Shown in pieces: positions 40,522 to 50,310 of a DNA stretch of 64,000 nt. The stretch comes from DT-110 sp030148525 (lineage in GTDB: Bacteria > Bacteroidota > Bacteroidia > Chitinophagales > Saprospiraceae): assembly GCA_965227445.1 (NCBI GenBank), contig OZ245751.1, positions 6,456,673 to 6,520,672 of the forward strand. The letters are read 5' to 3'. The notes under the pieces are model-generated. The model made no database searches. It was not told the DNA's origin and worked only from the letters and a program-made list of their open reading frames with translations. Each line of letters starts with the position of its first letter. The first letter of the stretch is position 1. A program made the position numbers and the translations under genes.

Positions 40522-43308
40522 TTACCTCGGGTGCACTACAATCCGGCGACTCAAACTAGCCTGCCGCTGATGAATGCGGACCACGTAGATGCCACTCGGT
40601 AACTGATCGACGGGGATGATGATCAACCGGTTTTTTTCGGGCGCTTCCGCCTGCCAGACCAACTGCCCCTGCAGGTTGTAAAGGCTCACGGTCGCATCGA
40701 TCAATGGTTTGGAAAGGTGGACTTGTACCTCCGTGGTTGCTGGGTTAGGTTCCAGAGCAATGCTGGTTTCATTGAGCTTGCCCAGCGCATTATCCTGCAC
40801 CCGGAAGGAGCGGATTTCCGATACCTCATCACCACAGGAGTTCCGGGCCTTAATCTGCCAGAAGTAACGGCCGGCGGGCAACTCGCTTTCCAGGGCAAAA
40901 AAGCCAATGGCCACCGTCTGTACCAATACAATATCATTGAGGGTACTATCCCTGGCCAGCACTAATTGATAGTCAGTCACCTGTTCGTCGAAACTCCATT
41001 CGAGGTTCACGCCGTCGGGTAGTACCGTTTCCCCCGTTTCGGGGAAGAGTAAGTCGGGAGGTTGAGGCACTGATTGCAGGTCGAAATCGAAGGTTCGCTC
41101 CGTACTCCGGAAGCCATCGCTGGCGAATACGGTGATCTGAACCCGATTGGTATCCAGAGTCGTGGGAAATACCAACTGCAGCGTGAATGAATCACCTCCC
41201 AGCAGGGGCTGGTCACCCTGCCAGTGAAAATGTGCAGTACCCGCCGGAGTGATGGAGTAGCTTAGATCTACCTGATCACTAAAACCGTTTCCGAGTTGTA
41301 ATTCGTATTCCAGGGTTTCGCTTTCGCAAAAATGGGGGGGGCTTTTCAAAACGCTGATGCGAAGGTCAGGACCAATCGTTATCGGCTGACCTACTGCCAG
41401 TCGCTGGCCGCAGGAGGAAATGGCGGTGACCCGCCAGTAATAGGTCTCTTCAAAAGCGAGATGGGGTACTCGCCGTTCCAATTGGTTGGTGCTCGCCTGA
41501 TAGACGGTATTCTGAAACAGGGAGTCCTCCGCAACGATCAGCTCGTACCGCTCGGCATTCGGACTGGCTGACCAGGAAAAGGAAACGGTTTCGTCCCGGT
41601 ACACCGTATCGGTGGCAGGTGAGATCAAGGTGAATGGCGCCGGCTCATTTTGCAAAAAAACTTCGAGGGTAGTCGTGGTGGTATCGCGGTCATCAATGGC
41701 CGCCAATACCACAAAGGCAGGACCGATGCCTCCATTTCCGGAGGCGGTGACCGACAGGTCAACCAGCTCGCCGGGAGAATAGGAGCCCTCCAGGTCGGCA
41801 GCCACTGATAAACCTATTCCCACGCTCAGTGGCGTAAGGAAAACGTCACCTTCAAAGGCATCGCTAATCTGGATTTGAAAATGTGCCGTATCCTGCGGGC
41901 AGATGGCCTGTGAAGTGGGGGAGGCCTCCAGCTTTTTTTGGCAACTGGTATGCCAGCGACCCGGATGTTCCGTAAGGCCCAGCCGGTCGGGGTCAAGCCA
42001 GTATTTAAGACTGTTTGTCGGGTGGTTGTCACCTTCCCAGGAGGTGCCAAACCAGCCGAAGGCATCGAATTCGGAATTACTGCAGGCGGCTCGTCCCCCA
42101 TGGAGCTGTCCGATAACCTGCCCGTCTACGTTAAACAGAGGCCCTCCGGAGGAACCATCTTCCGTGGTGCCGACCTCCCAATTGCGAATTATCACGTGAT
42201 CGCCATCGTCAAACGCTTCGGTACCCTGCTGCCACTTTCCCAAATAGGGCTGATCGTATTCAAAACTGATGCGTTTTTCCTCATTCGACGGGTGATGGAT
42301 AGTCAGGGCGGTATCGGAAAAGGCAGTGGATTGATTGGACCACCCCGCAAAATAGGCATTGGCGGCCGGTGCCACCGGATCGTCGAGTTCGAGCAGCGTC
42401 ATATCGGAGGGGCGGTATTCGGCCCGCCAGGCAGCTCCGCTATTGATAAGTTCGAATGAGCCATTTCCCGTGCCACCGCTACTGATACTGCCCGGTTGGC
42501 GACAAAAAGAATTTTGGTAGTTCCAGTACACGACGATACTCCCGGCATTGCTGGCACTGATGTCGCAGTGCTCCGCGGTCATGAAGAAAGGGCGGCAATC
42601 ATTGCGGGCATTATTGACCAGGAAACCGGTGCAATACGAGCGGCCATCAACAGTCAATAATCCGACCGATTGTATGATGTCCCGGTAGCGGTCGACCAGG
42701 TCCCAGCCTTGCCCGGCCGAACAAACAACATCCAGGTTACAACTGCCGGAAACGACTTTGCTCAACCCAATGAAGTCGTGATTGACATAACCAATGGTCA
42801 GCAAGGTCTCATCTATCTTTTCCCGGGGTACTTGCAGCTCCAGAAACAGCGTATCGGTTTCCAGGGCCGGTGTCCAGTAGGTACCGTGAGGATCATTGTC
42901 GGCCGTAGTTAGCGGACCGGTACCGTGCTCACCATTTGCGGATTGAACCCGCAGTTGGGCACCAGCCGGCAACCGAAAGTCCGTAAAGCCTATATTCAGA
43001 CTATGGGCCCCGGGTGAGGGAATGATCAGTCGCCATACGGCCATATCCTTCCCGGGATACGACCAGGTACCGCGTTCCTGGCATTTGATGTATACCGGTA
43101 TGGACTTGGCAAATTGGGGCGCCCGACCTGTGCGGCGTTGTGCTCGTTCGCGTTCCAGCAGCACGGTATTGTCCTGCAAAGGAAGGTTGTATTGATCCGT
43201 TCGAGCCAGTAAGTCGGCACGATCAGCACGCAGCGATTGGGCCTGCAAGTTTTCTCCCAAACCGATCAGGCCGACGACCACCCCCAAAACAATCGAGTAC
43301 CAGTGCAT
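40522..43308 (-). CDS. Secreted trypsin-like serine protease with T9SS sorting domain
   Basis: 928 residues from the ATG at 43308, chosen for its signal peptide ending LQAQ; an ATG at 43338 is possible. The catalytic domain resembles lysyl endopeptidase: His in FFMTAEHC (about 255), Asp in SDMTLLELDDP and Ser in EDGSSGGPLFNVDG. Two or three fibronectin-like domains follow (FTLISPATDTVYRDETVSFS, PQPPDLLFPETGET). The C-terminal Por domain is LEPNPATTEVQVHLSKPL to RRIVVHPR. It is exported by the type IX system and probably degrades environmental protein. The end converges with the M16 gene. Confidence 0.88.
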   Translation of the reverse strand: MHWYSIVLGVVVGLIGLGENLQAQSLRADRADLLARTDQYNLPLQDNTVLLERERAQRRTGRAPQFAKSIPVYIKCQERGTWSYPGKDMAVWRLIIPSPGAHSLNIGFTDFRLPAGAQLRVQSANGEHGTGPLTTADNDPHGTYWTPALETDTLFLELQVPREKIDETLLTIGYVNHDFIGLSKVVSGSCNLDVVCSAGQGWDLVDRYRDIIQSVGLLTVDGRSYCTGFLVNNARNDCRPFFMTAEHCDISASNAGSIVVYWNYQNSFCRQPGSISSGGTGNGSFELINSGAAWRAEYRPSDMTLLELDDPVAPAANAYFAGWSNQSTAFSDTALTIHHPSNEEKRISFEYDQPYLGKWQQGTEAFDDGDHVIIRNWEVGTTEDGSSGGPLFNVDGQVIGQLHGGRAACSNSEFDAFGWFGTSWEGDNHPTNSLKYWLDPDRLGLTEHPGRWHTSCQKKLEASPTSQAICPQDTAHFQIQISDAFEGDVFLTPLSVGIGLSVAADLEGSYSPGELVDLSVTASGNGGIGPAFVVLAAIDDRDTTTTTLEVFLQNEPAPFTLISPATDTVYRDETVSFSWSASPNAERYELIVAEDSLFQNTVYQASTNQLERRVPHLAFEETYYWRVTAISSCGQRLAVGQPITIGPDLRISVLKSPPHFCESETLEYELQLGNGFSDQVDLSYSITPAGTAHFHWQGDQPLLGGDSFTLQLVFPTTLDTNRVQITVFASDGFRSTERTFDFDLQSVPQPPDLLFPETGETVLPDGVNLEWSFDEQVTDYQLVLARDSTLNDIVLVQTVAIGFFALESELPAGRYFWQIKARNSCGDEVSEIRSFRVQDNALGKLNETSIALEPNPATTEVQVHLSKPLIDATVSLYNLQGQLVWQAEAPEKNRLIIIPVDQLPSGIYVVRIHQRQASLSRRIVVHPR

Positions 43309-43476
43309 AGGCGTACATACCTCTTTTAATTTCAACAATAGGAATGTACGGATTGGTGACCGGAAACCGGGATTTGTCCCCGGAATTTACTCGTTTTGGA
43401 ATTTAAGAGACAAATGTGGAAGTCAGAAATTAGAAGTGTTTTTTCTGACCTCTGACCTCTGACCTCTGACCTCAAA

Positions 43477-45966
43477 TCAGTTTCCCACAAAGAACAAAGC
43501 ATTACTAAACAAAAACTTGCCTTGCTCCCAGAAGGAGCGGTACAGTGGATTGTCAACCATGTAGGTGATGGCGCCACGGCCGCGGCTTTGGACGGCAAAA
43601 ACAGCGGTGTTTTTCTGGGCTTCCCGGGCATTTTGGCCGGCAAAACCGGCAACCATCAACTCCTCACCCAGGGTGCCTACATTCCATCCGTTCTGGATTT
43701 TGGCGTAAGCCGTACCGGAGGTTTTTAAGGAGAAGTAGTGGTCACCAATACCGTAGGCCAGGGGGTGAGTGCCATCCATCCTGACTTTAAAGATAGCGCC
43801 GGGAATGAGGTTGCTGATGTAGCGACGCTCCTGTCCGGCGTAATCCGATTCATTATTAGGTTCGTCTCCGTTTCCGGTGGATTCGGCCCGTTGGAGGGAA
43901 AAACCTTCCTGTCCTGACAGGCTGCCGTTGGCCGATCCTATGGCGATAATATGGCCGCCCTCCGAGACCCATTCGCCTACCTGATCGCGCACGGATTCAG
44001 ACCACCGGTACCGGCCGTCGACCAAAATGAGGGTGTTGTAATCATCCAGGTTGGTCCGGCTGAGTTGATCGGCATCGCGTACGGTGAGGTCCAGGCCGAT
44101 ATCTTGTTCAAAATAGTACCAGGCTTGTCCGAAGGAATTGCTGCGTGTGCTTTCTCCGCTCAGGAGCAGTGCTTTCGGTGCTTCAATCAGGCGGTAGTTA
44201 CCGGAGCCAAGGTCTGAACCCGACTGCACATAGCCGGTCTGAGTGGCTACCAGATCTTGATTGTGTTCGCGGGCGAGGGCCTGCAGGGGGGCGTCGAAAC
44301 CATCTCGTTTCCGGTTGTCGGCCCGGGTGATGACGAGGGTGCCCCGGTCGTAGTCTTTATTGTCGACCCGAAAGGGCTCCGTGGCGTAGCGCACCCGGAA
44401 TCCTTTTTGGATGGCTTCCGCCAAAAATCGGGCATCCGACAGGTCATCCCACTTCAACAAATACGCATAGGCATCCAGGGTGGACGGAACGTTGGCCGAA
44501 GTGACTTCAAAAGCATCCCGGGGATCTAAACGCTCGGTACTGGCGTAGGCTTCGAGGCCGTAGGCATAGGGCAGCGACCAGGCTGTGATATCGTAGGTGA
44601 CGCTATCCTCCACGTAGGTTTCGGGCTCCAGGAGGATCTGGGTCATTACCGCTTTGGGCTGGTAGGCACTGACCACCAGGTCATTGGGCTGTACATCGAG
44701 CCGCTTAGTGGCACCGGTCTGGTAATCGTAGGTCGTCAGGGTTGTGCGACTACCCGCGCGACCGTAGGTGATGCCATTGCGATCCAGGAGTTTGGTGAAG
44801 GAAGCCAGGCGACCGGCCGGATTGGTGGCGGGCAGAACAAAGGATTTGAAATTACCGGGAGGATTACTCCGGGCATTCGACCAATAATCGGTGAATTCAG
44901 AAATGAGTTGATCAGCATTCTGGCTACTGATCTCAATGGTGGAAAGCACGGTCGTAGTGTGGTGAGCAATGCGGTCGTAAAGGGTTAGCGTATCGCCATT
45001 GTTCATGATAACTGCGCGCCCGGCACCGATGCCGCCTTGCTCGTAGGTCATGCCGATGGCTCCGTTATAGGTAGGGTAGGTGTCACCATAGCTGGGATAG
45101 AGGAGATCGAATCGCTCTTTGGTAAAGAATAACCACCCATTCTCATCGAAATACCTGGCGTGGTTTTTACCGATAGTTACCTGAAAATCGGCCTGCCAGT
45201 CGGTGATGTAGGCGTGGAAGGGCGGGGCCGCGGGCGCGAAATAATAGGGGCTGTTATAACCCTGTTCGTGGACATCCACGTGTACCTGAGGTAACCACTG
45301 ATTATAGCGGGCCATGCGTTGGCGGGACTCCACCTGCGTTTGCCAGGCCCAATCGCGGTTCAGGTCGAACAAATAGTGGTTAACCCGTCCGCCCGGCCAG
45401 GGCTCGTCGTGTTCACGTGCGCTGGGTTTGGGGTCGGGAATAACATTGCTCACGTTGCGGTACCAGTGAGTGTAGCGATCGTATCCGTCGGGATTGATGG
45501 TAGGGTCGTAGCAGATGACGGTATTGGCCAGCCAGGTATCCCGGTCGGGATGGTTGAGCAATTCGTATATGGCGTTCATCGCGCTTTCGGGACCGGCAGC
45601 TTCATTGCCGTGGACCCCAAAGCTCAGCCAGATAACCAGAATATCATTGAGGGCCGGATCTGTTGGGCCTTCCAAAACTCCGGTCCGCTTGAGGTTATTC
45701 TTACGGATTGCGTCTAGCCGATTCAGGTTTTCGGAGGAACCAATGAATGCCAACAGCAGGGGGCGGTCTTTATTGGTGCGGCCGTATTCGGTGAGTTCGA
45801 CCAGGGGGCTTTGTTCGGCAACGTGTTCCATGTATTGCACCAGCAGGTGGTGGGGCGTGAACTGAGCACCCAATTCGTGGGGCAGAAAATCGGAAGGTGA
45901 TTGCAATTGGGCCCGGGAGGCTACACTGAGTAAAATAGCTGCCGCTAAAAGAAAAAGCTTCTTCAT
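43477..45966 (-). CDS. M14-family zinc carboxypeptidase, secreted
   Basis: 829 residues. Signal peptide ends at SRAQ. The N-terminal catalytic domain carries the zinc ligands His119 and Glu122 (GVHGNEAAGPES), TINPDGYDRYTHWYRN, and HVDVHEQGYNSPYYF with the third His. A long C-terminal part includes a ThuA/GATase-like segment (TLILVDGRYRWSE, GGHIIAIGSANG). No sorting domain, so periplasmic or outer-membrane associated. A GTATCTTTC box upstream (45995-46002 on this strand) is a possible promoter. With the neighbouring proteases it forms a peptide-degradation neighbourhood, though each has its own unit. Confidence 0.88.
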   Translation of the reverse strand: MKKLFLLAAAILLSVASRAQLQSPSDFLPHELGAQFTPHHLLVQYMEHVAEQSPLVELTEYGRTNKDRPLLLAFIGSSENLNRLDAIRKNNLKRTGVLEGPTDPALNDILVIWLSFGVHGNEAAGPESAMNAIYELLNHPDRDTWLANTVICYDPTINPDGYDRYTHWYRNVSNVIPDPKPSAREHDEPWPGGRVNHYLFDLNRDWAWQTQVESRQRMARYNQWLPQVHVDVHEQGYNSPYYFAPAAPPFHAYITDWQADFQVTIGKNHARYFDENGWLFFTKERFDLLYPSYGDTYPTYNGAIGMTYEQGGIGAGRAVIMNNGDTLTLYDRIAHHTTTVLSTIEISSQNADQLISEFTDYWSNARSNPPGNFKSFVLPATNPAGRLASFTKLLDRNGITYGRAGSRTTLTTYDYQTGATKRLDVQPNDLVVSAYQPKAVMTQILLEPETYVEDSVTYDITAWSLPYAYGLEAYASTERLDPRDAFEVTSANVPSTLDAYAYLLKWDDLSDARFLAEAIQKGFRVRYATEPFRVDNKDYDRGTLVITRADNRKRDGFDAPLQALAREHNQDLVATQTGYVQSGSDLGSGNYRLIEAPKALLLSGESTRSNSFGQAWYYFEQDIGLDLTVRDADQLSRTNLDDYNTLILVDGRYRWSESVRDQVGEWVSEGGHIIAIGSANGSLSGQEGFSLQRAESTGNGDEPNNESDYAGQERRYISNLIPGAIFKVRMDGTHPLAYGIGDHYFSLKTSGTAYAKIQNGWNVGTLGEELMVAGFAGQNAREAQKNTAVFAVQSRGRGAITYMVDNPLYRSFWEQGKFLFSNALFFVGN

Positions 45967-46064
45967 AGTTTATTGTGTCGATTAGTTATTTTGCGAAAGA
46001 TACATATTAGGCGGGGTTCTGTCGGGTTACTCGTTCATCTCCCAATCAAAAAACAGTAAGCAAT

Positions 46065-46916
46065 ATGTTCACCACCCTCATTCAGGCGTCCGATGTATAT
46101 GCTCATCGCAACGATCCCAATTGGCGATTTTTAGACTGCCGGTTTCGATTGGGAGACACCGATGAGGGTAGGCGATTGTACGAGGCGGGCCACTTGCCCG
46201 GGGCCATATACGTCCACCTGGACGAGGACCTGAGCGGTCCGGTCGTAGCGGGTGAGACGGGGAGGCACCCCTTGCCTTCGGTAGCGGAGGCGGTGAAACT
46301 ATTTAGTGGCTTAGGTATCGATGAGCAAGTGCAGGTAGTGGCTTACGACGATATGGGTGGGGCTATTGCTGCCCGCGTTTGGTGGATGCTTCACTGGCTG
46401 GGCCACGAGGCGGCTGCCGTACTCAACGGTGGTATTGCGGCCTGGGAAGCTGCCGGCTATGTATTGGATACAGAGCAACCCCGGGTAACACCACGTACTT
46501 TTAGGGTCAGGGACAGTAAAAAGCGTATGGTATCGGCCGAAGACGTGGATCGTATTAGCGGTAAAGATGGCTGGCGGGTGATCGATTCCCGGACTCCGGA
46601 ACGTTACCGGGGCGAAGAGGAGCCCATCGACCCCGTAGCCGGACATATTCCGGGAGCAAAAAACGCTCCGCACCCCGAGACGATCGGTGCGGACGGGCGG
46701 TTTAAATCGGCGGAGGAGTTACGCAAGCATTTCTCAGACATAATTGGTGAAACCAGTTCCGAACAGACGGTCTTCTATTGTGGGTCCGGAGTAACGGCTT
46801 GCCGCAACCTGTTGGCCTATCAGGAAGCGGGGTTAGGAGATGCTGCTTTGTACGCGGGCTCCTGGAGTGATTGGATTGCCCCCGGCACCCGACCGGTGGC
46901 AACGGGGGAAGAGTGA
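46065..46916 (+). CDS. Two-domain sulfurtransferase (rhodanese/3-mercaptopyruvate type)
   Basis: 283 residues, two rhodanese domains. The N-terminal one is structural (FLDCRFRLGD, GHLPGAIYVHLDEDL, VVAYDDMGGAIAARVWW). The C-terminal catalytic one has VIDSRTPERYRGEEEPID and active Cys239 in FYCGSGVTACRN. The CGSGVT loop fits mercaptopyruvate sulfurtransferases better than thiosulfate-specific CRKGVT loops. It moves sulfane sulfur to thiols or cyanide in the cytoplasm. Confidence 0.92.
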   Translation: MFTTLIQASDVYAHRNDPNWRFLDCRFRLGDTDEGRRLYEAGHLPGAIYVHLDEDLSGPVVAGETGRHPLPSVAEAVKLFSGLGIDEQVQVVAYDDMGGAIAARVWWMLHWLGHEAAAVLNGGIAAWEAAGYVLDTEQPRVTPRTFRVRDSKKRMVSAEDVDRISGKDGWRVIDSRTPERYRGEEEPIDPVAGHIPGAKNAPHPETIGADGRFKSAEELRKHFSDIIGETSSEQTVFYCGSGVTACRNLLAYQEAGLGDAALYAGSWSDWIAPGTRPVATGEE

Positions 46917-47217
46917 GGTTTAGGCTTAGGTTAAGGTTTAGAAGCCTCAATCTCAATCTCAACCTCAGCCTCTAGGTTAAGGTTCCCGCCTACACACCGT
47001 TTGGGCGGGCGTAGAGCGTGGAGCAGTGAACGGTTTAACCACTAATGTGGTTTTTCACCATATGGTGGCCTCAATTATCCCACCACTGAAGTGGATGGGC
47101 TTATTTTCTCCGGCCGCCGAAGCCCGACCTGCCCGCTGAAGCTTAAGCGAAAGTGGGAAAGGGCGAAGGCGGGCTTATTTCTGATTTCTGACCTCTGACC
47201 TCACACCTCACACCTCC
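46917..47217. repeat. Repeat-filled interval between convergent genes
   Basis: No gene. Contains CTCAATCTCAATCTCAACCTC text (about 46945-46970), several CCACTAATGTGG/CCACATTAGTGG-like inverted words around 47040-47095, a CCCGCC-family palindromic repeat (47110-47174), and CTGACCTCTGACCTCACACCTC (47180-47215). Confidence 0.55.
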
Positions 47218-48129
47218 CTATGCCTGTCGGCGCAGGTAGTAGCGTTCCCAGCGTCGTTGTTCCCGTTCCAGATGAATATGGAACTTGCTCGGCGGGTCGA
47301 TGGAGAAACTCATCGTCTGTTTGGTGCTGGGATGCTCGAAGGTTAGCGCAGTAGCGCAGAGGAATAGCCCTTTTCCCCGCATGATCTCTCCCGGGTTACC
47401 GTACTCTCTGTCTCCCAGAATCGGAAAACCGGCGTTGGACAGGTGGCGGCGCAATTGGTGGGTTCTTCCGGTTTTAGGCCGCAGTGATAATAAGCTAATC
47501 CACTCGGTGTGGAGGGAGCGAACACTTTTCAGCAATTGAAATTCGGTTATAGCATCTTTATTATCGATAGCTTCTTCTATACGGCCTTCGGCCATCGTTT
47601 GGCCGATCACAATGGCCTGATAGGTTTTTTCAATTTGCTTGACTTCAAACTGGTCGCCCAGGTGTACGCGGGCACTTCTCGTTTTTGCGATGAGTACCAG
47701 TCCGCAGGTGGGAGCGTCGAGGCGATGAGCTGCCCGCGGCTGCTGGTAGGCATCGGGCAGGGAGGAAGGTTCAATATTATGGAGGAGCGCATGTTCGAGG
47801 GTACGCCCCGTGTTGCCACTCACGGGAATTCCTCCGGGTTTATTGACCAGGGCTACGTGTTCGTCTTCGTAGACTACGGACAGCTGCAATGGTAAAATAA
47901 AGCGGGGCGCCTGGTCCAGTTCACACAGTTCGATCTGCATTCCCGGCTCTACCCAATCACCTGTTTTTCCTGTTTTTCCATTTAACAGGATGGCACCACG
48001 GCCAATAGCTTTTTTAGTGCCTTTGCGGGAGGGTAATTCCGGGAACAGGCCGACACAGTAATCGCTGAGTCGGGCGCGCCTTGTCCCGGCCGGGACGGTG
48101 TGTTTGTTGATGATAGCGTTTCGGTTCAT
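47218..48129 (-). CDS. RluA-family RNA pseudouridine synthase
   Basis: 303 residues. An N-terminal S4-like part (RLSDYCVGLFPELPSRKGTK, then GAILLNGKTGKTGDWVEPG) precedes the catalytic domain. The active-site Asp138 sits in AAHRLDAPTCGLVL, and the C-terminal motif is RPKTGRTHQLRRHLSNAG. Isomerises uridine in rRNA or tRNA; the exact site cannot be told from sequence alone. The upstream region has no special element. A CTGACCTC-type tandem lies right after the stop. Confidence 0.92.
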   Translation of the reverse strand: MNRNAIINKHTVPAGTRRARLSDYCVGLFPELPSRKGTKKAIGRGAILLNGKTGKTGDWVEPGMQIELCELDQAPRFILPLQLSVVYEDEHVALVNKPGGIPVSGNTGRTLEHALLHNIEPSSLPDAYQQPRAAHRLDAPTCGLVLIAKTRSARVHLGDQFEVKQIEKTYQAIVIGQTMAEGRIEEAIDNKDAITEFQLLKSVRSLHTEWISLLSLRPKTGRTHQLRRHLSNAGFPILGDREYGNPGEIMRGKGLFLCATALTFEHPSTKQTMSFSIDPPSKFHIHLEREQRRWERYYLRRQA

Positions 48130-48317
48130 ACGGTACGGGTGCGTAATTAGGGGAGATGCGAATAATACAAAATTTTGCAGGATGTGCCAAAAGGAAAGCC
48201 CCTTGTCCCGTAACGGTACAAGAGGCCGGTTATTATTCGGAGTTTGTATTGATTGGCGAAAAGTGGGTCGGGAGGAAGTCCCGTTAGCTGAACGTATGCA
48301 GTGGTTTAACTACCGAA

Positions 48318-48695
48318 TTATATGCTCTTTACTTCGGCATTTAAATTTCGCTCTTTAACAATTCGCTGGGCAAACGCTTTGTGTCCACGCGGAGCGAACA
48401 AAAAGAGCTTTCCGTTTTTCATAGAGGCAATGGTGCTTAAAAGTTTCCATTTGCGAATGGCTACTTTCTTATCATCGGTTTTCAAGGCTACTTCAAAGTA
48501 GTTCTTTTTATTTCGACGCATGGCCGTCACATCCGGGATAAACGAGCGGTCTGTCTCCGAACGCGTAAATGCGGAAGGCTCTTCAAATCCTTCTGCTTTT
48601 GCTTTGATGGTTCGGAATCCCTTTGCTTTAACCCAGTCTACTACTTTGTTGATGGTAGAATCTCGTAAATCTTGTGTTTGTGTATCCATGGACAC
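48318..48695 (-). CDS. Hypothetical protein with possible nuclease-like fold
   Basis: 125 residues. The sequence DRSFIPDVTAMRRNKKNYFE followed by VALK recalls the D...(E)xK-type core of small restriction-like folds, but the last motif is not a perfect ExK, so this is only a hint. The rest is basic (KKVAIRKWKLLSTIASMKNG). No neighbours on this strand. An ATG at 48689 is an alternative start. Gap 48130-48317 holds nothing recognised. Confidence 0.6.
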   Translation of the reverse strand: MSMDTQTQDLRDSTINKVVDWVKAKGFRTIKAKAEGFEEPSAFTRSETDRSFIPDVTAMRRNKKNYFEVALKTDDKKVAIRKWKLLSTIASMKNGKLFLFAPRGHKAFAQRIVKERNLNAEVKSI

Positions 48696-48892
48696 TAGTG
48701 GTTTAAATGTACAGAAATAGTGCCAGCCTGCACGAAGGGTGCCTTTCCGACAAAACGAATAAAAACCCGCTAAAAAGGCTGACGGACCCGCAGAAAAAAG
48801 TGGCGATATAGAGCAGAGGCGTGCTCAAATGTTCGCTTTTTGCGAATGCTGACATTATTATAACACAGAAAAGTGACGAAAGGTTCCGTGTC

Positions 48893-48998
48893 AGGTATGA
48901 GGTTTGAGGTTTGGGGTTTGAGGTAACCTATAACCTTACCTCACACCCCAAACCTCAAACCACACACCTCACACCTCACACCTCACACCTCACACCTG
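48893..48998. repeat. Long hairpin repeat of GGTTTGAGG/CCTCAAACC words, copy 1
   Basis: A 24-bp inverted repeat with one mismatch (48901-48924 with 48938-48961; GGTTTGAGGTTTGGGG as start) is followed by five CACACCT units (48962-48998). It abuts the stop codon of metF. A near-identical hairpin is at 50299-50397, on the other side of metF. The gap 48696-48892 holds nothing else. Confidence 0.8.
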
Positions 48999-48999
48999 G

Positions 49000-49956
49000 T
49001 TAGTAGACGGCCTCCACAATCCTCCGGATAGTCTCGGCATCGCCCATGGTGTAATAGTGGAGGCAGGGGGCGCCGGCTTCCTTGAGTTCTTTAGACTGTT
49101 GAATGCACCATTCGATACCTACTTCCTGGCGGGCTTCGGCAGTGGTGGCTTTGGCCATTTCCCGTGCCAGGGCATCAGGTAAATCAATGTAGAAATGACG
49201 GGGGATGGAAGCCAGTTGGTAGCGTTTGGTCATCGGTTTCAGTCCGGGGACAATGGGGACATTGATGCCGACTGCGCGGCACTTATCTACGTAATCGAAG
49301 TAGGCTTGATTATTAAAGAACATTTGGGTAACGATATAATCAGCACCAGCTTCCACCTTCTTTTTAGTGTATTCCAGGTCGATTTCCATATTGGGAGCCT
49401 CAAAGTGTTTTTCGGGGTAACCCGCAATCCCGATGCAGAAGTCGGTTTTCGAACCGTTTTCGATGTTCTTGTCAATATATTTGCCTTCATTCATATGGAC
49501 AATCTGTTTTACCAGGTCCAGGGCAAATTTGTGGCCACCATCTTCGGGGATAAATTTCTTTTCGAAGGCTCGGGCATCACCGCGAAGTGCTAATACATTT
49601 TTGATGTTCAGGAAGTTGAGGTCGATCAGGGCGTTCTCCGTATCCTCCTCGGTGAAGCCACCACAGATAAGGTGAGGCACGGCGTCGACTCCGTATCGGT
49701 GCATCAGGGCAGCACAGATGCCTACCGTGCCGGGGCGTTTTCGGATAGCTACCTTTTCGTAGTAACCACTATCGCGACGTTTGTACAGGTATTCCTCCCG
49801 GTGATAAGTCACATCAATGAAGGGCGGCTTGAACTCCATTAATGGGTCGAGCGTGTCAAATATATCCTGCATGCTGCCTCCTTTCAGAGGCGGCAGTATT
49901 TCGAAGGAGATTAGTGTTTTGCCATTGGCTTTTTCAAAGTACTCCGTTACTTTCAT
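49000..49956 (-). CDS. metF: Methylenetetrahydrofolate reductase
   Basis: 318 residues, normal for bacterial MetF. Conserved features: ISFEILPPLKGG near the start with the catalytic Glu, PFIDVTYHREEY, GICAALMHRYGVDAVPHLIC, NVLALRGDA (FAD/folate binding), IGIAGYPEKHFE and DYIVTQMFFNNQAYFDYVD. Reduces 5,10-methylene-THF to 5-methyl-THF for methionine synthesis, with FAD. No SAM-riboswitch-like structure was evident upstream. The two hairpin copies flank this gene and the neighbouring 58-residue gene. Confidence 0.95.
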   Translation of the reverse strand: MKVTEYFEKANGKTLISFEILPPLKGGSMQDIFDTLDPLMEFKPPFIDVTYHREEYLYKRRDSGYYEKVAIRKRPGTVGICAALMHRYGVDAVPHLICGGFTEEDTENALIDLNFLNIKNVLALRGDARAFEKKFIPEDGGHKFALDLVKQIVHMNEGKYIDKNIENGSKTDFCIGIAGYPEKHFEAPNMEIDLEYTKKKVEAGADYIVTQMFFNNQAYFDYVDKCRAVGINVPIVPGLKPMTKRYQLASIPRHFYIDLPDALAREMAKATTAEARQEVGIEWCIQQSKELKEAGAPCLHYYTMGDAETIRRIVEAVY

Positions 49957-50133
49957 GGATGGTGCGACATTTAGTGTGCAAAACTACTAACTATACCGGC
50001 ATAAAACCAGTCTTTAATGTAATGGCAACGTCGGTTTTTTCCGACACCTGATCGGCTGGTGCCCGCCTATCCATCCACTTGAGTTGCGAGTCAAACAAGT
50101 CCCTTTTGCCTTTGTTGCTTCAGCAAAAAAAAG

Positions 50134-50310
50134 ATGAAGACAAAAATCTGTCACAAGTGTACGGAGGAACATACCACCTTGTTTCGTATCCAAATTCAAC
50201 GCAAGGGCCCCTGGGTTTTTGTCTGTGAAACGTGTTGCCTCCACTACAAGAAAGGACCCTTTTACCGATACGGAGGTACCTGGAAGGGATACCGGCATTG
50301 CCAGGTATGA
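50134..50310 (+). CDS. 58-residue zinc-ribbon protein (YGGTWK family)
   Basis: Forward-strand ORF, too short for usual length cut-offs: MKTKICHKCTEEHTTLFRIQ, then WVFVCETCCLHYKK and YRYGGTWKGYRH. Two CxxC knuckles (CHKC, CETC) plus the C-terminal YGGTWK are features I recall from a small, widely conserved uncharacterised bacterial family. Its stop codon lies inside the first arm of the downstream hairpin. It is divergent from metF. Function unknown, possibly nucleic-acid or ribosome associated. Confidence 0.72.
   Translation: MKTKICHKCTEEHTTLFRIQIQRKGPWVFVCETCCLHYKKGPFYRYGGTWKGYRHCQV

Noticed and set aside
48893..48998. CACACCT repeats as a possible CRISPR or telomere-like array
   Set aside because: No spacers and no end of replicon; the repeats belong to a hairpin family also found at 50299.
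49957..50133. Possible SAM/cobalamin riboswitch upstream of metF
   Set aside because: No conserved riboswitch core could be found in the short leader.
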